Shown: positions 18,092-28,189, counted from the stretch's first letter. The stretch: 64,000 nucleotides of DNA from Allopseudospirillum japonicum (GCF_900108915.1 NZ_FNYH01000003.1:1-64000), one strand, 5' to 3'. Translations and numbers: made by a program. Notes: generated by a model not told the origin, from the letters alone.

Positions 18092-20002
18092 TCAGGTTTC
18101 CAAATAGGTATACCCAGTCAAGCCTTCTGTCAAAGTACGCAAGTACTGGCTTTTTTCTTCCTCTTGTAAATGGCTGGCGGCTAGCTGGCGTTCAAAGGCA
18201 TTGAGCAAGTCTTGCGCATCAAAATTCACATATTCCAATACCCGCGCGACCGTATCCCCTTTGATAATATGCTCTAAACGGGCTTGTCCGGCCTCATCCA
18301 AGGTGACATCAACTGAATCTGTATCTCCAAAGAGATTATGCAAATCACCCAGAATTTCTTGATAAGCCCCGACCATAAAAAAGCCTAACAAAGGCATTTG
18401 CTCACTCGGCCATGCAGGCAAAGGCAAGGTGGATTCTAAACCCTGACCATCCACGTATTGGTCTATACGCCCATCACTATCACAGGTGATATCTTGAATC
18501 ACCCCACGACGTGTTGGCGGTTGATCTAATCCGGATAAAGGCAAAATAGGGAAAATTTGTTCGATCCCCCAAACATCCGGCATGGATTGGAATAAAGAAA
18601 AATTCACAAATAATTTGTCAGCAAGCTTTTCGTTCAACTCATCAATAATCTCTCGCTGCGCACGATTGCGCGGGTTGAGTTGACGCCTGAGTTGACTACA
18701 AGCCGCGAGATAAATCTGTTCTGCTTGGGCGCGTTGGGTTAATGAGAACAAACCATGCAAGTACATCTCTTGCGCATCGCTAAAGCCTTGCACCAAATCG
18801 TGATAATGCTCCACCAATAAGCGCGTATCCGCGCCTTGGGCCACCTCTTGATAGGTTTGCCATAGTTCCTCAAGTACCGTAGGTAAGACTTCCTGTGTCG
18901 GTTCTGGCGCATGGGTTGGCGCAGTTTCTATATCTGTGACATTGGTAATCAAAACCGCGTGATGCGCAGTGAGCGCACGTCCTGATTCACTAATAATATG
19001 CGGATAAGGTAAGGTATATTGGCGACACACCTCGTTAAAGGCATGCACGACATTATTCGCGTATTCATCCATGGAATAGTTAATCGAGCAAAAACTACGC
19101 GAACGTGTCCCTTCATAATCAACGCCTAACCCCCCACCAACATCGACATAAGCCACCTGAGCACCTAGTGCATGTAGCTCGCGGTAGAAACGCCCACATT
19201 CACGCAGTCCCCGTTGAATGTCACGAATATTGGCAATTTGCGAACCTAGGTGAAAATGTAATAACTGGAGCGCATTGAGTTGATTAGCTGTGCGCAAACG
19301 GGCGACCATGCTGAGAATTTGTGCTGAAGACAGACCAAATTTAGATTTCTCACCCCCGGTATTTTGCCAATTCCCCTTACCAATCGAAGCAAGACGCGCA
19401 CGCACGCCCAAGCGTGGGGCAACTTGTAGGGCTTTCGCTTCTTCAAGCACTAGGTCTAACTCGGACATTTTCTCGATCACAATAAAGACTTTATGACCGA
19501 GCTTTTCCCCCATAAGCGCAAGACGGATATACTCACGATCTTTATAGCCATTGCAAATAATAGTCGAGCGGGTTGGCGTGGAAAGGGCGAGCACTGCCAA
19601 AAGTTCTGGCTTGCTACCGGCTTCTAAACCGACACGCGCCCGCGCATGGGCCTCACTGTTAAGCAGCTCCTCCACCACCCGGCGTTGCTGATTCACCTTA
19701 ATCGGATAAACCGCTGTGTAATGGCCTTGATATCTCAATTCATGCATCGCGCGATCAAAAGCGGCACATAAGCGATTGACTCTATCATGCAAAATATCCG
19801 AAAAACGCACCAGCACAGGCAAGGTTAAGCCGGCTTCTTGTAGTGTCTGCGCTAAGTTTTGCATATCCAAATTGAGCTGGGGACGCTGAGAATCAGGATA
19901 CACGACCACACGCCCTTGTGGATTCACACCAAAATAACCATTCCCCCATTGATCAATGTTATAGGTACGGTAGGCGTCTTCGATACTCCAATCTGTCATC
20001 AT
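18092..20002 (-). CDS. speA: Biosynthetic arginine decarboxylase
   Basis: The 636-residue PLP enzyme makes agmatine from arginine, the first step of one putrescine pathway. Visible motifs are YPIKVNQQRRVVEEL, with the PLP lysine, LHFHLGSQIANI and VDVGGGLGVDYEG. Length fits the SpeA family (about 630-660). ATG at 20002 or 19999 is favoured over TTG 20017 because GGGGA lies 5-8 bases upstream. No speB agmatinase is next to it. Terminators on either side suggest it is transcribed alone. Confidence 0.95.
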   Translation of the reverse strand: MMTDWSIEDAYRTYNIDQWGNGYFGVNPQGRVVVYPDSQRPQLNLDMQNLAQTLQEAGLTLPVLVRFSDILHDRVNRLCAAFDRAMHELRYQGHYTAVYPIKVNQQRRVVEELLNSEAHARARVGLEAGSKPELLAVLALSTPTRSTIICNGYKDREYIRLALMGEKLGHKVFIVIEKMSELDLVLEEAKALQVAPRLGVRARLASIGKGNWQNTGGEKSKFGLSSAQILSMVARLRTANQLNALQLLHFHLGSQIANIRDIQRGLRECGRFYRELHALGAQVAYVDVGGGLGVDYEGTRSRSFCSINYSMDEYANNVVHAFNEVCRQYTLPYPHIISESGRALTAHHAVLITNVTDIETAPTHAPEPTQEVLPTVLEELWQTYQEVAQGADTRLLVEHYHDLVQGFSDAQEMYLHGLFSLTQRAQAEQIYLAACSQLRRQLNPRNRAQREIIDELNEKLADKLFVNFSLFQSMPDVWGIEQIFPILPLSGLDQPPTRRGVIQDITCDSDGRIDQYVDGQGLESTLPLPAWPSEQMPLLGFFMVGAYQEILGDLHNLFGDTDSVDVTLDEAGQARLEHIIKGDTVARVLEYVNFDAQDLLNAFERQLAASHLQEEEKSQYLRTLTEGLTGYTYLET

Positions 20003-20084
20003 TTTATCCCCACACAATCAATAAATAATCCCAACTATTTACCATAAGTTGCCTTGCTCTGTATGGCTTTTTGGTGAACACATA

Positions 20085-20118
20085 CAAAAACCCCTGCTTT
20101 GATCACCAAGCAGGGGTT
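20085..20118 (-). terminator. Terminator after the peroxiredoxin-glutaredoxin gene
   Basis: On the minus strand ACCCCTGCTT pairs with AAGCAGGGGT and is followed by TTTT. It lies about 30 bp past the stop at 20147. Confidence 0.85.
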
Positions 20119-20146
20119 GATAAAAGAGCTGCGAGTGCTGCAGCAA

Positions 20147-20893
20147 TTAGCAGTTAGCACACCAAGTAGCTAGCGCTTCAGAGTCACCAATAAATTCACC
20201 TTCAATCCAAACCTGTGGCACTTTACCACTTTTGGCCATCGCTCTTAAGGTACGACTAGTGACCCCTTTATTGCTGACTTGGATTTCCTCAAAAGGAATC
20301 CCTTTTTCTTGCAACAGCTGCTTGGCTTTCACACAGAAAGGACAACCAGGACGCGTGAGTAAGGTCGCAAATTTAGGTTTTTCTGCTGTTGGGTTGAGGT
20401 AATCCAGCATGGTATCTGCATCAGAGACTTTAAAAGGATCGCCTGGTTCTTGCGGTTCGATAAACATCTTTTCCACAATGCCATCGCGCACCAGCATAGA
20501 ATAACGCCAGCTGCGTTGACCAAAGCCTAGATCACTTTTATCTACCAACATCCCCATGCCTTGGGTAAATTCGCCGTTGCCATCAGCAATAAGCGTTAAT
20601 TTGTCAGCGTCCTGATCTTTGCCCCAAGCATCCATCACAAAAGGATCATTGACGGACATACAAATAATCTCATCCACACCATGCGTTTTAAATACGGGGG
20701 CCAACTCGTTAAAACGTGGTAGATGAGAGGAAGAGCAAGTTGGCGTGTAAGCACCCGGCAAGGAGAATACAATCACAGTACGCCCTTTAAATAAAGCATC
20801 ACTGCTGATGTCAACCAGCTTGCCACCTTGTAAGCTTTTAAAGATAACACTAGGAACGGCTTGACCTTCGCGCGCTTCCAACATAACAGGCAT
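20147..20893 (-). CDS. Hybrid peroxiredoxin-glutaredoxin (Prx5-Grx fusion)
   Basis: A 248-residue two-domain enzyme. The N-terminal Prx5-type peroxiredoxin has the peroxidatic cysteine in [14 protein letters not shown]. The C-terminal glutaredoxin (from about 170) has the [11 protein letters not shown] active site and the downstream [10 protein letters not shown] motif. The fusion reduces hydroperoxides with glutathione, as described for the Haemophilus homologue. It ends with a terminator and starts below an AT-rich region with a Fur-like box. Proximity to oxyR suggests peroxide control, though that is inference. Confidence 0.93.
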   Translation of the reverse strand: MPVMLEAREGQAVPSVIFKSLQGGKLVDISSDALFKGRTVIVFSLPGAYTPTCSSSHLPRFNELAPVFKTHGVDEIICMSVNDPFVMDAWGKDQDADKLTLIADGNGEFTQGMGMLVDKSDLGFGQRSWRYSMLVRDGIVEKMFIEPQEPGDPFKVSDADTMLDYLNPTAEKPKFATLLTRPGCPFCVKAKQLLQEKGIPFEEIQVSNKGVTSRTLRAMAKSGKVPQVWIEGEFIGDSEALATWCANC

Positions 20894-20975
20894 CCTCTCG
20901 TGGTTTAGGTTGTTCGTGGAACTTGGTTTCTAGTATGGCCGATGTTTTTAATAATGCAAAATTTATTTAAATTTT

Positions 20976-20994
20976 GATAATGATTAATTATTCC
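20976..20994 (-). promoter_or_regulatory. Possible Fur-like box upstream of prx-grx
   Basis: GATAATGATTAATTATTCC has GATAAT and ATTATTC arms around a 5-base centre and matches roughly the first half of the Fur consensus. It lies 83 bp before the ATG in a very AT-rich stretch, so the match could be chance. Confidence 0.35.
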
Positions 20995-21019
20995 TATTAA
21001 AAAATTTACCAGCGCACAT

Positions 21020-21048
21020 AAAAAAGGCAGATATTCATATCTGCCTTT
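21020..21048 (-). terminator. Terminator of the dnaA-to-SPOR transcript
   Basis: On the minus strand AAAGGCAGATA pairs with TATCTGCCTTT and runs into a T tract. It lies directly past the SPOR gene stop at 21057. Confidence 0.88.
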
Positions 21049-21056
21049 GGTTTGTC

Positions 21057-21740
21057 TCACTGAGGTGTCGCAGCCTCTTTATCTTTATCCGCTGATGCTT
21101 TTTCATCATCGGTTTTGGCTTCCGGCTCCTCTTTTAACTTTAACAACAAGCTATCTAAACCAGCGCGTGCTAACAAATCTTGTGCACGGCTGAGTTTACG
21201 TCGATCTCGATAAGGGCCAACTTGGACTCGATACCATTGATCCCCATTCGTGGAGGTGACATCCGAGATTTTAACTTCCAGCTTCATTTCCTTTAAACGC
21301 GTTTCCAACTGCTTCGCGTCTGCCTGACTACGAAAAGAGGCCACTTGCAGCATGTATTGCGGCAAACTGGCATCATCCCGTGGCGTTGACTTGTACTCAG
21401 CGACCTTAGGTGCAATCACCTCGCTTTCCGGCAACAAAGTATAAAAATCAAACTTCGGCAAAGGATGCCCAGGATCTGCATTGGCATTTGGATGTGCAAT
21501 CACTTCAGCATTTTGTATCGCGTTAGCAACAGCAGGCGTTTGTGGCGGTGGCGTATCAGAGATCAAAAGACTGGCGCTGATTAGGCCAGCAACCCAGCCA
21601 AGTACCAGCCACCCCCAAGCAGGGAGCTTATCCCACAAGCTATCCGGCGCAGTACTTTTCTGTGTTCGCTGTGCTCCGCGCGCCCCTGCAGTGAGGGGAG
21701 CCGCATGCGGGTCTGCGCGTCGGGCGTAATCGCGCGCCAT
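21057..21740 (-). CDS. SPOR domain membrane protein
   Basis: A 227-residue protein with a basic N-terminus, one membrane segment (WGWLVLGWVAGLISASLL, about 45-65), a proline/alanine linker and a C-terminal SPOR domain (YMLQVASFRSQADAKQLE ... WYRVQVGPYRDR). SPOR domains bind denuded glycan at the division septum, so this is probably a FtsN-like or accessory division protein. An acidic lysine-rich tail follows. ATG 21740 is 5 bp after the argS stop and has GGAGGAG 9-10 bases upstream, inside argS. The argS-SPOR pairing is common in gammaproteobacteria. Confidence 0.88.
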   Translation of the reverse strand: MARDYARRADPHAAPLTAGARGAQRTQKSTAPDSLWDKLPAWGWLVLGWVAGLISASLLISDTPPPQTPAVANAIQNAEVIAHPNANADPGHPLPKFDFYTLLPESEVIAPKVAEYKSTPRDDASLPQYMLQVASFRSQADAKQLETRLKEMKLEVKISDVTSTNGDQWYRVQVGPYRDRRKLSRAQDLLARAGLDSLLLKLKEEPEAKTDDEKASADKDKEAATPQ

Positions 21741-21744
21741 GAGC

Positions 21745-23511
21745 TTACATCTCCTCCGGTGCTTCCACACCGATTAAACTTAAGCCATTGGCCAATACTT
21801 GACGCACAGCCAAACTTAAACACAAACGTGCATTACGCACTTGCGCATCCTCGTCCAATACCTTGACCGCGTTGTAATAGGTGTGGAAATCACTGGCTAA
21901 TTCTTGCAAGTAATTGGCAATCTGATGCGGCTCATAAGCAAAGGCGGCGCGCGTTAATACTTCAGGGTAATGATTAAGCGCACTAAAGAGGTTCTTCTCA
22001 TACTCACTCTCTAAGGCGGTTAAATGCGCTAACCCCTGCTGAGTATCTAAAGCACTCAAGCGCTCGCTCGCTTCTAGTTTACGCAACACACTGCAAACAC
22101 GCGCATGGGCATATTGAATGTAGTACACAGGGTTGTCTTTTGATTGGCTTTTCGCAAGTTCCAGATCAAAATCCATATGCTGATCTGCTTTACGCATGAC
22201 ATAGTAATAACGCGCGGCATCTGTGCCTACATCGTCACGCAGTTCACGCAAGGTCACAAAGGAGCCAGAACGCGTCGACATCTGCACTCTTTCTTGACCA
22301 CGATATAAGATCGCAAATTGTACTAAACGGAAGTCTAAACGTGCCAGATCATGCCCTAATGCCTGACAAGCTGCTTGTAAGCGAGGAATGTAACCGTGGT
22401 GATCGGCACCAAATACATACAGCACCTTAGCAAAACCCCGCTGTAACTTATGATCTAAATAAGCCACATCCGAGGCAAAATACGTGCTGATGCCATTATC
22501 ACGTACTAAACATCTGTCTTTATCATCACCAAAGGCCGTCGAGCGGAACCAAAGTGCACCCTCGGCTTGATACGTGTGCCCACCAGAAGTCAACTTATCC
22601 AAAGCGGTTTGAATCGCGCCGGAAGTACTCAAACTCAGTTCAGAGAACCAGTTTTCATAAGTCACACGGAATTCGCTGAGATCTTGCTGGATGTCTTGCA
22701 AGATGGCGTTTAAACCCAAATTAAAAATTTCTTGATAAGCCTCTGCACCCAAGAGCGTTTGAGCACGTGCGATTAACGCATCAATGTGGGCTTCTTTATC
22801 GCCACCTTGCGGCTCATCCGCAGGAATCTCTTTAAAAACAGCAGCACTGGCATGCCGATATTGATCACCCACACGTGCATGCAGAGATTGCGCATAGGTT
22901 TGCACGTAATCGCCCTTATAGGCATTGCTAGGAAATACCAGGGTTTCGCCGCACGCCTGCAAATAACGTAGCCATAAGCTCGCCGCTAAAATGTTCATTT
23001 GCCGGCCAGCATCGTTGACATAATATTCACGTTCGATATCGAAGCCAACGGCATCTAACAAGGCCGCCACCGAGGCACCATAAGCAGCCCCGCGACCATG
23101 ACCAACATGCAAAGGCCCAGTAGGATTGGCAGAGACAAATTCCACCTGCATTTTTTGCCCAGCGCCTAGATCACTGCGGCCAAAAGCGGCACCTTGCTGC
23201 AAAATACGGCCGACAACTTCTGTCAAAGCACTGTCACTGATAAAAAAGTTAATGAATCCTGGACCAGCGATTTCTACTTTGGTGACTTGTGGATGCGCTG
23301 GCAAAGCTTGCACGATAGCTTGTGCGACTTCACGCGGATTGCGTTTTGCCACTTTGGCACTGAGCATGGCTAAATTTGAGGCAAAATCGCCATGTGCAGG
23401 ATCACGTGTTCGTTCGAGTACCAGCTGAGGCTGAAAATCTTCAGGGAGCATTCCCTCTTGTTGTAACTGGGTCAGTGCTTGCTGTAACAAAGTGAGTAAG
23501 GTGTCTTTCAT
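21745..23511 (-). CDS. argS: Arginyl-tRNA synthetase
   Basis: The 588-residue class I synthetase charges tRNA-Arg. The HIGH motif is in NPTGPLHVGHGRGAA, and the degenerate KMSKS-equivalent region reads VQMSTRSGSFVTL, typical of ArgRS. The C-terminal anticodon-binding domain ends with ANGLSLIGVEAPEEM. It lies in a minus-strand run with dnaA, dnaN, lpxL and the SCP2 gene, with gaps of under 45 bp. Confidence 0.96.
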   Translation of the reverse strand: MKDTLLTLLQQALTQLQQEGMLPEDFQPQLVLERTRDPAHGDFASNLAMLSAKVAKRNPREVAQAIVQALPAHPQVTKVEIAGPGFINFFISDSALTEVVGRILQQGAAFGRSDLGAGQKMQVEFVSANPTGPLHVGHGRGAAYGASVAALLDAVGFDIEREYYVNDAGRQMNILAASLWLRYLQACGETLVFPSNAYKGDYVQTYAQSLHARVGDQYRHASAAVFKEIPADEPQGGDKEAHIDALIARAQTLLGAEAYQEIFNLGLNAILQDIQQDLSEFRVTYENWFSELSLSTSGAIQTALDKLTSGGHTYQAEGALWFRSTAFGDDKDRCLVRDNGISTYFASDVAYLDHKLQRGFAKVLYVFGADHHGYIPRLQAACQALGHDLARLDFRLVQFAILYRGQERVQMSTRSGSFVTLRELRDDVGTDAARYYYVMRKADQHMDFDLELAKSQSKDNPVYYIQYAHARVCSVLRKLEASERLSALDTQQGLAHLTALESEYEKNLFSALNHYPEVLTRAAFAYEPHQIANYLQELASDFHTYYNAVKVLDEDAQVRNARLCLSLAVRQVLANGLSLIGVEAPEEM

Positions 23512-23540
23512 TGAAAAAACTCAGGTCAAATCGTGAAAAT

Positions 23541-23900
23541 TCAAATACGCATATATTTCAATAAGCCTTGCAACCACTGCAAATGCTGCATATCACCTTC
23601 AAAGCGAATATCACCAGCTTGCACATGCTGAGCAAAAGCTTGCGGGGCCTTACTGGTCAAAATTTTATAAGCAGCTTTGGCTGATTCAAACCGGATACCA
23701 ATTTGGCTATCCGGATGTCGCCCGGCACCACTGCGTACTTGTTGTTGCGCAAAAATAAAATGACGTGCAACCGCCTCGTCTTGGGTATAGACCTGAAATA
23801 TTAAAGATTTCTGCCCGAGATACTCTTTAAACTCAGGGTTTGATTTGGCGTTATGTTTGAGCACCCAGCCCAAGGCCCATAATAGTAATTTAAAGCGCAT
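23541..23900 (-). CDS. SCP2 sterol-binding-like small protein
   Basis: A 119-residue protein resembling the SCP2 fold, with the strand/helix block VQAGDIRFEGDMQHLQWLQG near the end. SCP2 domains bind hydrophobic ligands; in bacteria small stand-alone copies have no clear role. It starts MRFKLLLWALGWVL, which is hydrophobic but too short for a confident membrane anchor. It is flanked by lpxL and argS in the same transcript, so a link to lipid handling is possible but not shown. Confidence 0.65.
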   Translation of the reverse strand: MRFKLLLWALGWVLKHNAKSNPEFKEYLGQKSLIFQVYTQDEAVARHFIFAQQQVRSGAGRHPDSQIGIRFESAKAAYKILTSKAPQAFAQHVQAGDIRFEGDMQHLQWLQGLLKYMRI

Positions 23901-23941
23901 GGAGGTACATCCTAAAAGGTCATAGATCCCTTACAGGATCA

Positions 23942-24856
23942 TCAATATACAGAGGCTTCCCCAGGTGGTCGTGTTTTAAAACGTCGATGCAACCATAAAT
24001 ACTGCTCAGGATGGCGGCGAATGGCTTGCTCAATAAAGGCATTGACTTGCGTTGCATCTGCCACTTCATCCCCTGTTGGGAAAGGGTCTAAAGGCGGTCG
24101 ATATTCCAAAGTATAAGTCTCATCATCTGGATTCCGATGAAACATCAAGGGTAACACAGGCGCCCCTGTCATTTTGGCTAAACGTGACGTCATTTTAATA
24201 CTTGCTGCCGTTTGCCCAAAAAAGGGGGCAAACACACTCACATCCGCACCAAAATCTTGATCTGGCGAATACCAAACCCCGCGCCCACTTTTGATGCGTT
24301 TAATCGCCGTACGTAAATCCCGTCGATCTAAAGCAGCACCAAAAATACGTTCGCGGCTACGGGTCATAAAAGCTTCAAATACAGGATTATCATGACGGCG
24401 ATAGATGACGTCCACATCAAAAAGTAACCCATGTAACGCACCACCTAAATCCAAGGTGGAAAAATGAATCCCGATAATGATGGCGCCTTTCCCTTCCGCT
24501 AAAGCTTTTTCTAAATGTTCTGTCCCCGTAAACTGCATACGTTGACGCATAGATTCAACTGAACGGCACCAAGCTGTCGCCGTCTCCAACAAACCAATGC
24601 CATTGGCAATAAAAGTACGCTTTACCAAATCGGCCTGTTGGTGTGCATTAAGCTCTGGAAAACACAAGCGGATATTGGTTTCGGTAATATGGCGGCGGCG
24701 TTTGGCAAAACGCCATGCTAACAAACCCAAACCACGCCCCAAAGCTAACTTGAAAGACCAAGGTAGCCAAGCGGCTAGATACATCAAAGCAATGGCACCC
24801 CAAGTCGGCCAGTAGCTTGGATGCGCCCACGAAGAAGGATAATTTTTTTTGGCCAT
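23942..24856 (-). CDS. LpxL/LpxM-family lipid A acyltransferase
   Basis: The 304-residue inner-membrane enzyme adds a secondary acyl chain to lipid A. The catalytic HX4D motif is HFSTLD in IIIGIHFSTLDLGGAL, and the YSPDQDFG block matches the family. One N-terminal membrane segment (WGAIALMYLAAWLPWSF) is present. It sits 13 bp after dnaN, where recF is normally found. Whether it is LpxL or LpxM cannot be decided from the sequence alone. Confidence 0.9.
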   Translation of the reverse strand: MAKKNYPSSWAHPSYWPTWGAIALMYLAAWLPWSFKLALGRGLGLLAWRFAKRRRHITETNIRLCFPELNAHQQADLVKRTFIANGIGLLETATAWCRSVESMRQRMQFTGTEHLEKALAEGKGAIIIGIHFSTLDLGGALHGLLFDVDVIYRRHDNPVFEAFMTRSRERIFGAALDRRDLRTAIKRIKSGRGVWYSPDQDFGADVSVFAPFFGQTAASIKMTSRLAKMTGAPVLPLMFHRNPDDETYTLEYRPPLDPFPTGDEVADATQVNAFIEQAIRRHPEQYLWLHRRFKTRPPGEASVY

Positions 24857-24869
24857 GCTCTGCCTCTTA

Positions 24870-25979
24870 CTAGCTTAAGCGCATCGGCATCACCACATAC
24901 TGGGCCGCGCCGCCGCCAGCATCTTGAATTAAGGCGCTACTGTTGGAATCACTAAGAGCGATTTCAACATGCTCACTATCTAGCGCATTGAGAATATCCA
25001 GTAGATAACTGACATTAAAACAAATTTCTAAAGCACTGCCGTGATAATCGACACTCACTTGTTCTTCCGCTTCTTCTTGCTCTGGATTATTGGCGAGCAC
25101 TTGCAAATGATTGCTTGAGAGAATCAAGCGTACGCCACGATATTTTTCATTCGATAAAATGGCTGTGCGGTTAAAAACCTGCTTTAACGCTTGACGCTCA
25201 CCCTGCATGACATTTTGCCCATTACGTGGAATCACACGCTCGTAGTCTGGGAATTTGCCATCAACTAATTTGGAAGTGAATAAATAGTCATTCAATTGCG
25301 CGCGCATATGGGTACGTCCTAACGCGAGGGTGACAGGTGTTTCTGTCTCTTCTAATAAACGCGATAGTTCAATCACGCCTTTACGCGGAATAATGACGCC
25401 AGAGCGCTCTTCTTGTACCTGAGTGTCTAAAGGTTGAGCACACAAAGCCAAGCGGTGGCCATCTGTGGTGACCGTACGCAAAGTATTGCCATCGAGCTCT
25501 AAAAACATCCCATTGAGATAATAACGCACATCTTGCTGAGCCATCGCAAAGGCGGTGTGCTCAATCAAGTATTTTAAGCGGGCCTGTGGCAAACCGAAGC
25601 TGGAGTCAAAATCTGCATCTTTAACCTTGGGGAAGTCTTCTGCCGGCAAGGTCGTTAAAGTAAAGCGGCTGCGTCCTGAGCGAATCAATAAACGTTGCTC
25701 TTCTAACTCCAAGGTCAACTCAGCTTGTTCCGGTAAAGATTTACAAATATCCAAAAGTTTTTTTGCTGGCACCGTCACATTGCCGGTCTTGATGACTTGC
25801 AAAGGCGTCACTTCGGCTTGTAACTCAACTTCTAGATCACTCCCTGTTAATTTAAGGCTAGTCTCACTGACCTCGAATAAAAGGTTATTCAGCACAGGTA
25901 AAGAGCCACGACGCTCCACCACACCCGCCACTAAAGTCAAAGGGCGCAGCAAATGTTCTCTTTGTAAGCTCAGTTTCAT
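24870..25979 (-). CDS. dnaN: DNA polymerase III sliding clamp (beta)
   Basis: A 369-residue clamp of normal length with three similar domains. It begins MKLSLQREHLLRPLTLVAGV and ends with AAQYVVMPMRLS, the typical VMPMRL terminus. It is 13 bp after dnaA. The next genes are lpxL and SCP2, not recF and gyrB. Confidence 0.97.
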   Translation of the reverse strand: MKLSLQREHLLRPLTLVAGVVERRGSLPVLNNLLFEVSETSLKLTGSDLEVELQAEVTPLQVIKTGNVTVPAKKLLDICKSLPEQAELTLELEEQRLLIRSGRSRFTLTTLPAEDFPKVKDADFDSSFGLPQARLKYLIEHTAFAMAQQDVRYYLNGMFLELDGNTLRTVTTDGHRLALCAQPLDTQVQEERSGVIIPRKGVIELSRLLEETETPVTLALGRTHMRAQLNDYLFTSKLVDGKFPDYERVIPRNGQNVMQGERQALKQVFNRTAILSNEKYRGVRLILSSNHLQVLANNPEQEEAEEQVSVDYHGSALEICFNVSYLLDILNALDSEHVEIALSDSNSSALIQDAGGGAAQYVVMPMRLS

Positions 25980-25992
25980 AAAATCATTTTCC

Positions 25993-27948
25993 TTATGCAG
26001 TTAATAAACGCAATAAATACTGCCAATCTTCACGAATTTCAGGGAGTTCTTGCTGGAGCGCACGAATTTTACGACATGCATGTAATACGGTCGTGTGATC
26101 TCGGCCACCAAAAGCAGTGCCGATTTCTGGTAAGGAATGGCTGGTTAACTCCTTTGCTAGCGCCATAGCCAGTTGACGCGGGCGAGCAATCGCGCGTGTA
26201 CGACGTTTTGATAATAAATCGGCTACTTTAATCTTGTAATGGTCTGCCACCATACGTTGGATATTATCAATCCCGATTTGTTTTTCTTGTACTGCAAACA
26301 GATCCTTGAGCGAATCACGAATCAAATCCGTATCAATGGGATGGCGCTTAAAGTGTGCATCAGCAATCACTCGGTTTAAAGCACCTTCTAAATCACGCAC
26401 GTGAGAGCGGATTTTTTGCGCAATAAACAACGCAGATTCTGCAGGTAAATGCACCTTGGCGAGGTCTGCTTTTTTCATCAAAATAGCAACCCGAGTTTCT
26501 AACTCAGGTGGATCAATCGCAACCGTTAACCCCCAACCAAAACGCGATTTTAAACGCTCATCCACTGCGATTTCTTTTGGATAACGATCCGAAGTGAGAA
26601 TAATCTGCTTATTTTCTTCCAGTAGGGCATTTAGGGTATAAAAAAATTCTTCCTGCGAACGCTCCTTGCTGACGAAAAACTGGATATCATCCACCAATAA
26701 GGCATCTAGGCTGCGATAAAAACGTTTAAACTCATTAATGGTGCCCAGTTGCAAGGCTTTTACCATATCAGCAACAAAACGCTCCGAGTTGACATACATC
26801 ACACGCGCTTGTGGATTTTGTTGCTGAATAAAGTTTCCCACCGCGTGCATCAGATGCGTTTTACCCAAACCAACACCCCCATGAATAAACAAGGGGTTGT
26901 AAATACCACCAGGTTTTTCAGCGACTTGACGTGCATTCGCTCGGGCAAGCTGATTGGACTTTCCCTCCACAAAGGTATCAAAGGTATGCTGCAAGTTCAG
27001 CTGAGAGTTTGCCTTAGGTAAGGCTGCTGCCTTCTTTGATGAATTCTTTGTTGATGTATTGGCTTTGCCAGTATAAGGGCTTCTTTGTTGACGTTGGCGC
27101 TCCTCATGCTCACGGACTGAGCGCGTATAAGCTTGAATCCGTTCTGCAGCGGTACGTCCTTTATTTGCCTCAGCCGTTTGCGTCTTGGCTTGATGCTTGG
27201 GATCAGCTTGCGCTTCCTGAATCACTTCAGGGCAAGGTGCAAGCAGAGGGACTTGATGCTCGGCCTGTGATGCCTTGTCCTGCTTTTTCGTACTCGTTAA
27301 AAGATGCGCTTGTGCACTTTTGCTTTTTTTAGTCGTTTTGGTTTTTGTAGGCACCTGATCAAGTGAAGGCGTTGTTGCTGATTTGCTCGTCAAAGAGGTA
27401 TTCGATTTCTGGGCACGGCTTTTTTTCGCTGTTTTTTTAGGTGCCGCAAGTGGTTTTTCGTCAATAGGCGCATCTTGAGCTTCTTCTATGACTTGCGAAG
27501 GCTCAGCAGCTGCTGGTGTACTCGGTTTTGTTTGGCGCGTTTGTACACGTCCAACCGGCGGCTTAGGGTAACGCGCCGCCGCCGCTTGTGCTGAGGTGCT
27601 AAACCCTGAGGTTTGTACCAAGTTATCTTGTACTAGGCTGTCAGGGGCAGGTGCACTGGCTTTGCTGCGTGGATTAGAAACCGTGCGACGGCTGCCTATG
27701 CCAAGCTTAAGATGTGGTGGCTGCAAATCACATAAATCTGTTAATAACTCACGAATACGATGCTGGTATTTATCGGCAACCCATTGCATCACAAAGCGGT
27801 TCGGTGCAAGCAAGCGTAACTCATGCTCGTCACCTTCTGCTTGTAGTGGGCGAATCCAAGTATTGAAATGCTGTGAGGTGAGTTCATCTTGCAAATAACC
27901 TAAACATTGCTGCCAAAGTGCTTGTGCTTGCATGCGCATCAGCCCCAT
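25993..27948 (-). CDS. dnaA: Chromosomal replication initiator DnaA (long linker)
   Basis: At 651 residues this is much longer than the usual 450-520. Domain I is at about 5-95. Domain II is an unusually long, low-complexity linker of roughly 220 residues rich in Lys, Ala, Gln, Ser and Thr. The AAA+ domain follows, with [10 protein letters not shown], Walker [14 protein letters not shown] and Walker [10 protein letters not shown]. Domain IV has the box-binding motif [16 protein letters not shown]. The ATG at 27948 has AGGGA about 6 bases upstream; 27939 and 27933 are alternatives. Three DnaA boxes lie 79-145 bp upstream, fitting autoregulation or an origin. Confidence 0.96.
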   Translation of the reverse strand: MGLMRMQAQALWQQCLGYLQDELTSQHFNTWIRPLQAEGDEHELRLLAPNRFVMQWVADKYQHRIRELLTDLCDLQPPHLKLGIGSRRTVSNPRSKASAPAPDSLVQDNLVQTSGFSTSAQAAAARYPKPPVGRVQTRQTKPSTPAAAEPSQVIEEAQDAPIDEKPLAAPKKTAKKSRAQKSNTSLTSKSATTPSLDQVPTKTKTTKKSKSAQAHLLTSTKKQDKASQAEHQVPLLAPCPEVIQEAQADPKHQAKTQTAEANKGRTAAERIQAYTRSVREHEERQRQQRSPYTGKANTSTKNSSKKAAALPKANSQLNLQHTFDTFVEGKSNQLARANARQVAEKPGGIYNPLFIHGGVGLGKTHLMHAVGNFIQQQNPQARVMYVNSERFVADMVKALQLGTINEFKRFYRSLDALLVDDIQFFVSKERSQEEFFYTLNALLEENKQIILTSDRYPKEIAVDERLKSRFGWGLTVAIDPPELETRVAILMKKADLAKVHLPAESALFIAQKIRSHVRDLEGALNRVIADAHFKRHPIDTDLIRDSLKDLFAVQEKQIGIDNIQRMVADHYKIKVADLLSKRRTRAIARPRQLAMALAKELTSHSLPEIGTAFGGRDHTTVLHACRKIRALQQELPEIREDWQYLLRLLTA

Positions 27949-28026
27949 CAAGGATCCCTAAATTTAACTTGATTAATCCCCGCAGAGATTAATAAAGGAC
28001 AGGCATTCTACCTAAGCCGAAACAAG

Positions 28027-28093
28027 TTATCCACAGCTTTATCCACAGGCACACAATGAAAAATCGTTTTGGGAATGAGCAAACTTATCCACA
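28027..28093 (+). promoter_or_regulatory. Cluster of three DnaA boxes upstream of dnaA
   Basis: Perfect TTATCCACA boxes lie at 28027-28035, 28039-28047 and 28085-28093, all on the plus strand. The first two are separated by only 3 bases. GATTAAT/GAGATTAAT-type AT-rich repeats lie between them and dnaA (27970-27992). This is either the dnaA autoregulatory region or part of oriC. The usual rpmH-rnpA flank is not present on the other side; a brxL remnant is. Confidence 0.8.
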
Positions 28094-28189
28094 GGTCATG
28101 AATGAATTGATCAGTCAATTATGTTGGATTGCCGTTAGCAACCCAGCCTAGGCTACTGTGAAATACAGCCACAAAACAGGCATAATAAT

